NCBI GenBank assembly: GCA_002336035.1
Contig: DDED01000053.1
Coordinates: 1-22,229 of the forward strand
Direction of reading: 5' to 3'
Source of the DNA: Cellvibrionales bacterium UBA1963
GTDB lineage: Bacteria; Pseudomonadota; Gammaproteobacteria; Pseudomonadales; UBA7434
Length of the DNA: 22,229 nucleotides
The position numbers were made by a program, and so were the translations under genes. The notes beneath the pieces were generated by a model, which worked only from the letters and a program-made list of their open reading frames with translations, was not told the DNA's origin and did not search any database. This document shows, one piece after another, positions 7,101-14,277 of this stretch (position 1 is the first letter of the stretch; the number at the start of each line of letters is the position of its first letter).

Positions 7101-8396
7101 ATGCCCGATAAGTCAGATTCAAAAGCAACACTCACTATAGACGGTGGTCCAACGCTGGAATTACCGGTCTACCAAGGAACTATTGGCCCAGACGTGATCG
7201 ATATTTCGCAACTGACACCGAACGGCCGATTCACTTTTGACCCAGGATTTGTTTCTACGGCTTCATGCGAATCGCAAATTACATTTATTGATGGAGGTAA
7301 AGGCGTTCTTCTTCATCGAGGCTATCCCATAGAGCAGCTCGCTAAACATTCAAGCCACTTAGAGACCTGTTATTTATTAATTTACGGTGAGTTGCCAACA
7401 GAAGCGCAGAAAGCTGAATTTGAGTACACGATTAGCCGTCATACGATGGTTCACGAACAACTCAGTACCTTTTACTCAGGGTTTCGACGAGACGCCCACC
7501 CTATGGCAATCCTGTGCGGTGTCGTCGGTGCGCTGTCAGCCTTCTACCATGATTCTCTCGATATCAGCGATGAAAAGCATCGAGAAATAGCCGCGTTTCG
7601 ACTCATAGCAAAAATGCCAACGCTGGCCGCAATGAGTTATAAGTTTAGCATTGGGCAGCCCTTTATGTACCCACGTAACGACCTCAGTTATGCCGAAAAC
7701 TTTCTCTACATGATGTTTGGCAACCCCTGTGAAGATTACCAAGTCAACCATGTCTTAGCTCGTGCAATGGATAGAATCTTCTTACTGCATGCAGACCATG
7801 AGCAAAATGCATCCACCTCTGCTGTTCGCTTAACCGGTTCATCAGGCGCCAACCCTTTTGCATGTATTGCGGCAGGCATTGCCGCACTTTGGGGACCTTC
7901 ACATGGGGGCGCTAATGAAGCAGTTTTAGAAATGCTAGAGGAGATTGGTGATGAGTCACGGATTGATGAATTTGTTGCTAAGGCCAAAGATAAAAACGAT
8001 CCTTTTCGTTTAATGGGCTTTGGCCACCGCGTGTATAAAAACTTTGATCCACGCGCCAAAGTTATGAAAGAAACCGCTGACGAGGTCCTCACAGAACTGG
8101 GCTTAGAAGACGACCCTTTACTCAAAATCGCCAAGAGATTAGAGACCATTGCTTTAGAAGACGATTATTTTGTGCAGAAAAAACTTTATCCAAATGTCGA
8201 CTTTTACTCGGGAATTATTTTAAAGGCTATCGGCATTCCGACCAGTATGTTTACCGTGATTTTTGCCGTCGGAAGAACCGTTGGCTGGATTGCTCATTGG
8301 AATGAAATGCACAGTGCACCTTACAAAATAGGCCGACCCAGACAGCTTTACACTGGCTATCCTACTCGAGACTATCAGCCAATTAACACGCGTTAA
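7101..8396 (+). CDS. gltA: citrate synthase (type II, hexameric, NADH-regulated family)
   Basis: This enzyme condenses acetyl-CoA with oxaloacetate to make citrate, the entry step of the TCA cycle. The product is 431 residues (E. coli 427). The expected catalytic triad is present: H268 in SHGGANEA, H309 in FGHRVYKNFDPRAK, and D367 in VDFYSG, matching E. coli H264, H305 and D362. The N-terminal beta-rich segment of type II enzymes (residues about 1-50, with FDPGF) is present. AGGA lies 7 nt before the ATG. It is transcribed divergently from sdhA, as in many gammaproteobacteria, but here it is followed by sdhC after 75 bp. gltA and sdhCD are therefore probably one transcript. Confidence 0.98.
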   Translation: MPDKSDSKATLTIDGGPTLELPVYQGTIGPDVIDISQLTPNGRFTFDPGFVSTASCESQITFIDGGKGVLLHRGYPIEQLAKHSSHLETCYLLIYGELPTEAQKAEFEYTISRHTMVHEQLSTFYSGFRRDAHPMAILCGVVGALSAFYHDSLDISDEKHREIAAFRLIAKMPTLAAMSYKFSIGQPFMYPRNDLSYAENFLYMMFGNPCEDYQVNHVLARAMDRIFLLHADHEQNASTSAVRLTGSSGANPFACIAAGIAALWGPSHGGANEAVLEMLEEIGDESRIDEFVAKAKDKNDPFRLMGFGHRVYKNFDPRAKVMKETADEVLTELGLEDDPLLKIAKRLETIALEDDYFVQKKLYPNVDFYSGIILKAIGIPTSMFTVIFAVGRTVGWIAHWNEMHSAPYKIGRPRQLYTGYPTRDYQPINTR

Positions 8397-8471
8397 ATGA
8401 GTATGAATGACTTACCTTACAATGTGCTGTTTTATCAAAGCGGCTTGTTTTTGACAAAGGGTTATTGATCA

Positions 8472-8858
8472 ATGGCAAATAATAAAACGAATCCAGTGGA
8501 CATCCAATTCGGGAAATTTAGTTGGCCCATAACCGCTATTGCCTCGATTACGCACCGCGTTAGCGCCGTGGTCATTTGGGTAGGGCTTGGCATTTTACTG
8601 GGCTGTATTTATTACGCCAAGCAGTCGCCGGAGGCTTTTGATCAATTGGCTCAGCTAATAGAAGAATATTTTATCGGTCAATTTATAGTCTGGGGCTTAT
8701 TGACCGCATTTGGCTATTACTGCATGGGAACCATCAAGCATTTGATCCAAGATATGGGTTATTGCGAGGAGTTCTCTAGCGGCAAAATAATATCATGGGT
8801 TGCTATCAGTCTTGGCGTCATTTTAAGCATTTTAGCAGGGGTTTACGTATGGGTATAA
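8472..8858 (+). CDS. sdhC: succinate dehydrogenase cytochrome b556 subunit homologue (SdhC), haem ligand replaced
   Basis: This is a membrane anchor of complex II that forms the quinone site with SdhB and SdhD. The product is 128 residues (E. coli 129), with three predicted membrane helices (about 29-48, 65-86, 104-126). The family signature SITHRVSAVV is present, with S25 and R29 at the positions of quinone-site S27 and R31. The second-helix motif KHLIQDMGYCEE is also present. In a gapless alignment with E. coli SdhC recalled from memory, axial haem ligand His84 corresponds to Tyr83 (GYYCMGTIKH). H28 and H90, equivalent to E. coli H30 and H91, are the only histidines. The gene follows gltA and overlaps sdhD by 10 bp, separated from sdhAB. 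Confidence 0.95.
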   Translation: MANNKTNPVDIQFGKFSWPITAIASITHRVSAVVIWVGLGILLGCIYYAKQSPEAFDQLAQLIEEYFIGQFIVWGLLTAFGYYCMGTIKHLIQDMGYCEEFSSGKIISWVAISLGVILSILAGVYVWV

Positions 8859-9166
8859 ATCAGTGGATATTCCAACGACTTAGTAATTTAGCCATCGTTA
8901 TTTTTGGCTTATGGTTGTTAGTGTTTTTAGCAAGCCCTGGCATAATTGACTTCAATGTATTGCAAGACTTGACCTCAGACACACCAACTCTGATATTTTT
9001 TTCAATCACGCTGGTGCTTGCTGGGCTTAACTCAATTCTAGCTGGTTGGCAAATTGCAGGTGACTACGCTGATAAATTTGGTCTTAATCAAAATCTTCTT
9101 GTCGCAATAGCAGTGGTCGTTAGCCTCACTTACATTGCGTTTGGGATGTATTTATTGTTCTTTTAG
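8849..9166 (+). CDS. sdhD: succinate dehydrogenase membrane anchor (SdhD) without any histidine
   Basis: This is the second membrane anchor of complex II. The product is 105 residues (E. coli 115), with three predicted helices (about 11-30, 48-70, 82-104). The start at 8849 is chosen because it gives MGINQWIFQRLSN, a typical SdhD N-terminus; an upstream in-frame start at 8795 would add 18 non-family residues inside sdhC. The core motif WQIAGDYADK aligns with E. coli WQVLTDYVKP, so D72 and Y73 match quinone-site D82 and Y83. The position of axial haem ligand His71 is Asn61, and the whole protein has no histidine. It overlaps sdhC by 10 bp and ends just before a terminator. The family assignment is good; loss of haem is inference. 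Confidence 0.92.
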   Translation: MGINQWIFQRLSNLAIVIFGLWLLVFLASPGIIDFNVLQDLTSDTPTLIFFSITLVLAGLNSILAGWQIAGDYADKFGLNQNLLVAIAVVVSLTYIAFGMYLLFF

Positions 9167-9180
9167 CGCGTGTATGCGTT

Positions 9181-9215
9181 ATAAAAAAAGGCCTGTATTT
9201 GCAGGCTTTTTTTAT
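9181..9215. terminator. bidirectional intrinsic terminator between sdhD and the 76-aa gene
   Basis: A hairpin with a GC-rich core (GCCTG/CAGGC, one bulged G) lies between an A run and a T run. The A and T runs also pair. It ends gltA-sdhCD on the plus strand and, read the other way, the small minus-strand gene, whose stop codon (9212-9214) lies inside the hairpin's outer arm. Confidence 0.8.
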
Positions 9216-9442
9216 AGGTTCATCTTTTTAATCGACAACTCAGATTCTGATAGATTTAACATATCGGACAAGTATGTTTTAAGTTCAGCCTCAGACCCAA
9301 AATGTATGGCTTGATCGTACTGACCTTTATACATATTGCCCTGCTCATCAATAATGCGAGCCAACTGAAACTTATCGCCTTGTGGGCCGCGGCCTCTAAT
9401 CGGGTAATACTCGAGATTCATAACACCACCATTGGTTGACAT
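9212..9442 (-). CDS. small hypothetical protein, 76 residues
   Basis: I do not recognise this protein. It is 76 residues and soluble, with no signal peptide or membrane segment. The N-terminal half looks like a beta-rich fold (MNLEYYPIRGRGPQGDKFQL, then QGNMYKGQYDQAIHFGS). A C-terminal charged helix (EAELKTYLSDMLNLSESEL) follows. There is no cysteine, so no metal site of that kind. The start at 9442 fits a promoter candidate at 9470-9497 that would leave about a 20-nt leader; a second in-frame ATG at 9421 is possible. No strong ribosome site precedes either. It is monocistronic and convergent with sdhD, sharing its terminator. Confidence 0.7.
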   Translation of the reverse strand: MSTNGGVMNLEYYPIRGRGPQGDKFQLARIIDEQGNMYKGQYDQAIHFGSEAELKTYLSDMLNLSESELSIKKMNL

Positions 9443-9469
9443 GATTTTTCAATAACTGTGAAGAAGAAA

Positions 9470-9497
9470 AATATAATGCCTGCTAGAGCGAGATCAA
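9470..9497 (-). promoter_or_regulatory. sigma70-like promoter candidate for the 76-aa gene
   Basis: On the minus strand TTGATC (9492-9497) and TATATT (9470-9475) are 16 bp apart, with four and five consensus matches. The predicted start near 9463 lies about 20 nt before the ATG at 9442, which supports that start codon and an independent transcript. Confidence 0.5.
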
Positions 9498-9649
9498 GCA
9501 AGCCCTCAACCGTTCAAATGCAGGGTAAAAACAACTAATTGAGCCCAAATCCTACTAATCATGCAAGCATTGAGTGTGCGTCTACTACAATAACTGTAAC
9601 AACAATTCGTTGAAGCATTCAATCGGCCCGTCAAAAAGAGGCTTAGCAA

Positions 9650-10852
9650 GTGAATCAACACGGTTTTAGAGCAGATGCGGTAATTATTGGTGGCGGCATT
9701 CACGGGGCTGGCTGTGCGCAGGCATTGGCTGCCCGCGGATATTCAACCGTGTTGATTGAATCCAATCAGATCGGTCATGGCACCTCTCGTCGCTCAAGTA
9801 AACTTATTCATGGCGGCTTACGATATATAGAAACTGGGCAGTTCTCATTGGTGAGAAAATCTCTGAGAGAGCGTGCCACCTTAGAAAAAATTGCTCCGGG
9901 CTTAATCCATCGTCGAAAATTCTTATTGCCTGTTTACCGTCGTAATCGGCTAAAGAGCTGGCAGTTAATTTTGGCGCTGTATACCTACGCATTTTTGGGC
10001 GGTCTCGGAAAAAAAACACGCTTCAAACGTTTATCAAAAACACAGATGTTACCGTTGAGTGGCTTAAAACAAGATGATCTAATCGCAGTCTTTCAATACT
10101 GGGACTCCCAAACTGATGATCTTGCGCTGACCCAAGCTGTCACCCTATCGGCCAAAAATCATCACTGTCAAGTTTTTGAAAAAACAGAATTCATGGCAGC
10201 CCATCAATCTTCAAAAGGTATGATTAAGGTGCAAGCTGTTAACCATAAAAAAAATATCGCAATAGACTGCCGCCTATTAATAAATGCTGCGGGACCTTGG
10301 GTTGAGAAAGTTCAATCACGAATAGACTTTGTCGAGCAAGGCCCTCAAATCAGTCTAGTACAGGGTACGCATATTGAATATGACCAGACAATCTCGGATG
10401 ATATTTTTTATCTAGAATCTCCTGATGATCATCGACCAGTTTTTATCATGCCCTGGCAAGGGGGTACTTTGATCGGTACCACCGAAATTCAACATCATGG
10501 AAGCCCTGCCAACAGTCGCCCAAGTGAAGCTGAAGTAAAGTATTTGGCAGCTGTTTTATTTCATTATTTTCCAACGTATCAAGGCAACTTTATTCGAGCT
10601 TGGTCAGGGTTAAGGGTATTACCAAAACAAGACAAGCGCGCCCGAATTCGACAGTTCGCCAAACAACCCAGAGATACAATTTTGCACATTGATAATCAGC
10701 AAGCGCCTCGGGTAATTAGTATTTATGGAGGCAAACTTACCACCTATAGAGCCACTGCAAAAAAAGTTGCTAAACTAGCCGAAAAAACCTTGGGCAAAGC
10801 AAAAATGACCGGTGATACTTCCCTTATTCAATTGCATTCATGGAACAAATAG
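9650..10852 (+). CDS. FAD-dependent glycerol-3-phosphate dehydrogenase-like protein, short form
   Basis: This is a flavoprotein of the GlpD/GlpA family, expected to oxidise glycerol 3-phosphate to dihydroxyacetone phosphate and pass electrons to quinone at the membrane. The FAD fold is IIGGGIHGAGCAQALAARG (12-30). Family motifs are GTSRRSSKLIHGGLRYIE (44-61), YWDSQTDD, INAAGPWV, a GTTEIQHHG segment and GGKLTTYR (about 359-366). The product is 400 residues against about 500 for E. coli GlpD; it stops soon after GGKLTTYR, so the C-terminal helical domain is absent. It starts with GTG at 9650, with AGAGG about 9 nt upstream. It stands alone, with no glpK, glpF or glpR nearby, so the substrate is not secured. 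No frameshift is apparent, since the reading frame ends cleanly. Confidence 0.88.
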   Translation: MNQHGFRADAVIIGGGIHGAGCAQALAARGYSTVLIESNQIGHGTSRRSSKLIHGGLRYIETGQFSLVRKSLRERATLEKIAPGLIHRRKFLLPVYRRNRLKSWQLILALYTYAFLGGLGKKTRFKRLSKTQMLPLSGLKQDDLIAVFQYWDSQTDDLALTQAVTLSAKNHHCQVFEKTEFMAAHQSSKGMIKVQAVNHKKNIAIDCRLLINAAGPWVEKVQSRIDFVEQGPQISLVQGTHIEYDQTISDDIFYLESPDDHRPVFIMPWQGGTLIGTTEIQHHGSPANSRPSEAEVKYLAAVLFHYFPTYQGNFIRAWSGLRVLPKQDKRARIRQFAKQPRDTILHIDNQQAPRVISIYGGKLTTYRATAKKVAKLAEKTLGKAKMTGDTSLIQLHSWNK

Positions 10853-10980
10853 TATTTTATTTGACAGCACCGTGATAAAAACCGTCATACACTGTAGGAT
10901 GGTAGAATAAAATAGGGATATTAATCACCTATGGTTGATAATTATTCGCCCAGTAGGGCTTTAACATTATTAGGATCTAC

Positions 10981-13020
10981 ATGTCAGCGCAAAATCATCG
11001 TCGAATATTAGTCACTAGCGCATTACCTTATGCGAATGGTCCACTTCACTTAGGCCACTTATTAGAACATATACAGACCGATATCTGGGTCCGATATCAA
11101 CGCTCCCGTGGTCACGAATGCCATTATGTCTGCGCTGATGACACCCATGGCACGGCCATAATGCTCAAGGCAGAACAGCAGCAGCAAAGCCCTAAGCAAC
11201 TCATTGATGCTGTCAAATTAGAACACAGCAATGACTTCAATGATTTCCTTATTAGTCACGATAATTACTACAGCACGCACTCTGAGGAGAATCGTTATTT
11301 TTCCGAGCAAATATATCTGAAACTACAAGAAAAAAATCTTATCGCCGAACGAAGCATTACCCAAGCATTTGATCCTGAAAAAAAACTATTTTTGGCCGAT
11401 CGTTACATCAAAGGCCACTGCCCAAAATGCAAGGCTGCTGATCAATACGGTGACAACTGTGAAGTCTGTGGAGCAACCTATGCGGCCACCGATCTTATCG
11501 ATCCATTCTCGACCATTTCCGGCGCCCAGCCAATTGACAAACAATCTGTTCATTACTTTTTTAAACTGCCTGAATTTAAAGATTTTTTAGCGCAGTGGCT
11601 TAACAATGAAAAGCTGCAACCTGCAGTTGCTAATAAACTCAGAGAATGGCTGATCGCAGGACTACAAGAATGGGATATCAGCCGTGATGCGCCCTACTTT
11701 GGTTTTGAGATTCCCAATGCACCTAATAAATTTTTCTATGTTTGGCTCGACGCACCAATCGGTTACATGGCTAGTTTTAAAAACTATTGCCAGCGATCAG
11801 AACTTAATTTCGATGAGTTTTGGGATAAACATCAAGCTGAAAAAGCCGACACTGAATTGTTTCACTTCATTGGTAAAGACATTATTAATTTTCACGGTTT
11901 ATTTTGGCCGGCCATGTTAGATGCCTGTCAATTGCGCTTACCCAGTGCTATTTACGCCCACGGATTCTTAATGGTTAATGGCGAAAAGATGTCTAAGTCG
12001 CGCGGTACTTTTATTATGGCGCGCAGCTACTTAGAACACTTTAAGCCTGAGTACTTACGTTACTTTTTCGCTTCAAAATTGAGTAATGGTATTGATGATA
12101 TAGACCTCAACTTAGAGGACTTCGTGCAAAAAGTTAATTCAGATTTAGTTGGCAAACTGGTTAACATTGCAAGCCGCTGCGCAGGGTTTATTAGTAAACG
12201 GTTTGATAATCAACTTGCAAAGCAGTTACCGAGTCCCGAATTACATGAGGCCCTATTAGCAGAAAGCGCCGCCATAGCAGAGGCTTATGAGCAACGTGAA
12301 TTTGCTAAAGCAATGCGCATTATCATGTCATTAGCCGATCGTATTAATCAATATGTTGATGAGCAACAGCCCTGGGTGATCGCTAAGCAAGACGGCAAAG
12401 ATTCTGAATTGCAAGGTATTTGCAGCCAAGCTATTTGTGGATTTGCAATACTCATTATCTATTTAAAGCCTGTTCTTCCAGAAGTCGCTAATAATGCCGA
12501 ACAATTTTTAAATGCGTCATTAAACTGGACTGACCTCAACAACTCGCTGTGTGGAAAGAAAATCAATTCGTTTAAGCCACTACTAAAAAGAATTGAAACG
12601 ACGCAAATTGAAAAAATGCTCTTATCCAACACCGAAATAAAAGCGTCGGTAATGACACCAAAACAACAGTCAATAGAACTCGCCAGTCATCCAAAAGAAA
12701 TCAGCTTTGAAGAGTTTGCGAAAATAGATTTACGTGTTGCGTTGATCACTCGCGCAGAACATGTAGAAGGCGCCGATAAATTGCTGAAGCTGACACTGGA
12801 TCTTGGCGGCCAAACTAAGACAGTTTTTTCTGGCATTAAAAGTGCCTATCAACCAAGTGATTTAGAAGGTAAACTAACCGTTATGGTGGCTAACCTTCGG
12901 CCGCGAAAAATGCGGTTTGGCATTTCAGAAGGCATGGTGCTTGCCGCAGGTTCAGATGATAATGAGATTTATTTACTTGAGCCGGGCGAAGGCGCCCAAC
13001 CAGGAATGCCCATTAAGTAA
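10981..13020 (+). CDS. metG: methionyl-tRNA synthetase
   Basis: This enzyme charges tRNA-Met with methionine in the cytoplasm. The product is 679 residues (E. coli 677). The class I signature HLGH is at 23-26 and KMSKS at 336-340. A zinc knuckle is formed by C147, C150, C160 and C163. The anticodon-binding helical domain follows, and residues from about 573 to the end form the EMAP/Trbp111-type tRNA-binding and dimerisation domain (FAKIDLRVALITRAEHVEGA). AGGA lies 5 nt before the ATG. A TTGACA at 10861-10866 upstream lacks a well-spaced -10. rsxA begins 33 bp after the stop codon, so cotranscription with the rsx operon is plausible. Confidence 0.98.
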   Translation: MSAQNHRRILVTSALPYANGPLHLGHLLEHIQTDIWVRYQRSRGHECHYVCADDTHGTAIMLKAEQQQQSPKQLIDAVKLEHSNDFNDFLISHDNYYSTHSEENRYFSEQIYLKLQEKNLIAERSITQAFDPEKKLFLADRYIKGHCPKCKAADQYGDNCEVCGATYAATDLIDPFSTISGAQPIDKQSVHYFFKLPEFKDFLAQWLNNEKLQPAVANKLREWLIAGLQEWDISRDAPYFGFEIPNAPNKFFYVWLDAPIGYMASFKNYCQRSELNFDEFWDKHQAEKADTELFHFIGKDIINFHGLFWPAMLDACQLRLPSAIYAHGFLMVNGEKMSKSRGTFIMARSYLEHFKPEYLRYFFASKLSNGIDDIDLNLEDFVQKVNSDLVGKLVNIASRCAGFISKRFDNQLAKQLPSPELHEALLAESAAIAEAYEQREFAKAMRIIMSLADRINQYVDEQQPWVIAKQDGKDSELQGICSQAICGFAILIIYLKPVLPEVANNAEQFLNASLNWTDLNNSLCGKKINSFKPLLKRIETTQIEKMLLSNTEIKASVMTPKQQSIELASHPKEISFEEFAKIDLRVALITRAEHVEGADKLLKLTLDLGGQTKTVFSGIKSAYQPSDLEGKLTVMVANLRPRKMRFGISEGMVLAAGSDDNEIYLLEPGEGAQPGMPIK

Positions 13021-13052
13021 ACGTATTTTTAATCGTATTCAGGCAGGCTAAT

Positions 13053-13631
13053 ATGTTTAGTGAACTCGCCGTTTTGCTCGTCAGTGCTATTTTAATCAAC
13101 AACTTTGTCTTAGTGCAGTTTCTAGGTCTATGCCCTTTTATGGGCGTTTCCAATAAACTTGAAACGGCTATTGGAATGTCTGCCGCCACAACCTTTGTGT
13201 TAACCTTAGCTTCCGTATGCAGTTACATCACTTATAATTACTTATTAATCCCGCTTGATTTAACTTATTTAAGAACCATTGCATTTATTTTAGTGATCGC
13301 CGTAGTGGTGCAGTTCACAGAAATGGTGGTAAAAAAAACCAGCCCCTTGCTCTACAAGGTTCTAGGGATTTTTTTACCTCTTATTACCACCAACTGCGCC
13401 GTGCTTGGCGTTGCTTTACTGAATATTAATCAACAACATAATTTTGTCCAATCGGCTCTCTATGGCTTTGGTGCCGCAGTTGGCTTTTCACTAGTATTGA
13501 TTTTATTTTCCGCCATGCGAGAACGATTAGCCGTCGCTGATGTACCTGAACCCTTTCAAGGCGCAGCTATTGGCATGGTCACCGCCGGCTTAATGTCAAT
13601 GGCATTTATGGGTTTTGCAGGACTCGTTTGA
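13053..13631 (+). CDS. rsxA: Rsx/Rnf electron transport complex subunit A
   Basis: This is an integral membrane subunit of the Rnf-type ion-translocating NADH:ferredoxin oxidoreductase, called Rsx in E. coli where it also reduces SoxR. The product is 192 residues (E. coli 193), with about six membrane helices. It carries the paired NLVLVQ-like motif (NNFVLVQFLGLCPFMGVSN) shared with RsxE, including the cysteine C27 near the first helix, and the second half-repeat LPLITTNCAVLGVALLN. In structural work on Rnf and Nqr these two cysteines help hold an iron-sulfur centre within the membrane. A CAGGCAGG ribosome site precedes the ATG. It is the first of six contiguous rsx genes. Confidence 0.97.
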   Translation: MFSELAVLLVSAILINNFVLVQFLGLCPFMGVSNKLETAIGMSAATTFVLTLASVCSYITYNYLLIPLDLTYLRTIAFILVIAVVVQFTEMVVKKTSPLLYKVLGIFLPLITTNCAVLGVALLNINQQHNFVQSALYGFGAAVGFSLVLILFSAMRERLAVADVPEPFQGAAIGMVTAGLMSMAFMGFAGLV

Positions 13632-13643
13632 CGATGAATAACA

Positions 13644-14273
13644 ATGGTTGAATTTATTAGCTTAAATCCGTTACTCTCCGCATTGATCGCGCTTGCGACT
13701 TTAGGCTTATCATTCGGTGCTATTTTAGGTTTTGGTGCTGTGAAGTTTGCCGTTGAGGGTGACCCTATCGTTGAGCAAATCAACGCTATCTTGCCACAAA
13801 CACAATGTGGGCAGTGCGGTTACCCGGGTTGCAAACCTTACGCTGAAGCTATTGCCGAGGGGGATGCAATTAATAAATGCCCTCCCGGTGGCGAAGCCGG
13901 CATAAATGAACTGGCGAACTTACTCGACATAGAACCGCTAGCACTTGACGATGAGCATGGCCAAGAAGATATTAAAAAAGTTGCCTTTATTCGTGAAGAA
14001 GAATGTATTGGCTGCACCAAGTGCATTCAGGCCTGCCCTATTGATGCCATTTTAGGTGCAGCAAAAGTAATGCATACCGTCATCACCACTGAATGTACCG
14101 GCTGCGACCTGTGCGTCGAACCTTGCCCAGTCGACTGTATCGATATGCTACCTATCTCTGTAGGCACCCAAGCTTGGAAATGGCAGATTCCAGATAGAAA
14201 TCCCTTTTACAATGCTAACATTATCGCCAGCGATCACCGTTCAATGGATTTGTCAGGAGTAACTAAACACTAA
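13644..14273 (+). CDS. rsxB: Rsx/Rnf electron transport complex subunit B (ferredoxin-like)
   Basis: This is the Fe-S subunit of the Rsx/Rnf complex that relays electrons toward the membrane core. The product is 209 residues. A single N-terminal membrane anchor spans about 8-32. The 4Fe-4S domain ligands are C55, C58, C63 and C79 (CGQCGYPGC). Two ferredoxin-type clusters follow: C121, C124, C127, C131 (CIGCTKCIQACP) and C151, C154, C157, C161 (CTGCDLCVEPCP). The ATG at 13644 begins 12 bp after the rsxA stop. No strong ribosome site is visible, so translation may be coupled. rsxC starts 4 bp after its stop. Confidence 0.97.
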   Translation: MVEFISLNPLLSALIALATLGLSFGAILGFGAVKFAVEGDPIVEQINAILPQTQCGQCGYPGCKPYAEAIAEGDAINKCPPGGEAGINELANLLDIEPLALDDEHGQEDIKKVAFIREEECIGCTKCIQACPIDAILGAAKVMHTVITTECTGCDLCVEPCPVDCIDMLPISVGTQAWKWQIPDRNPFYNANIIASDHRSMDLSGVTKH

Positions 14274-14277
14274 GCTC

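Noticed and set aside
8795..8848. Longer sdhD start inside sdhC
   Set aside because: The extra 18 residues are unlike SdhD; the start at 8849 gives a typical N-terminus and a 10-bp overlap.
10861..10893. TTGACA before metG as a promoter
   Set aside because: The nearest -10-like strings (CATACA, TACACT) are at 19 and 21 bp spacing, outside the good range.
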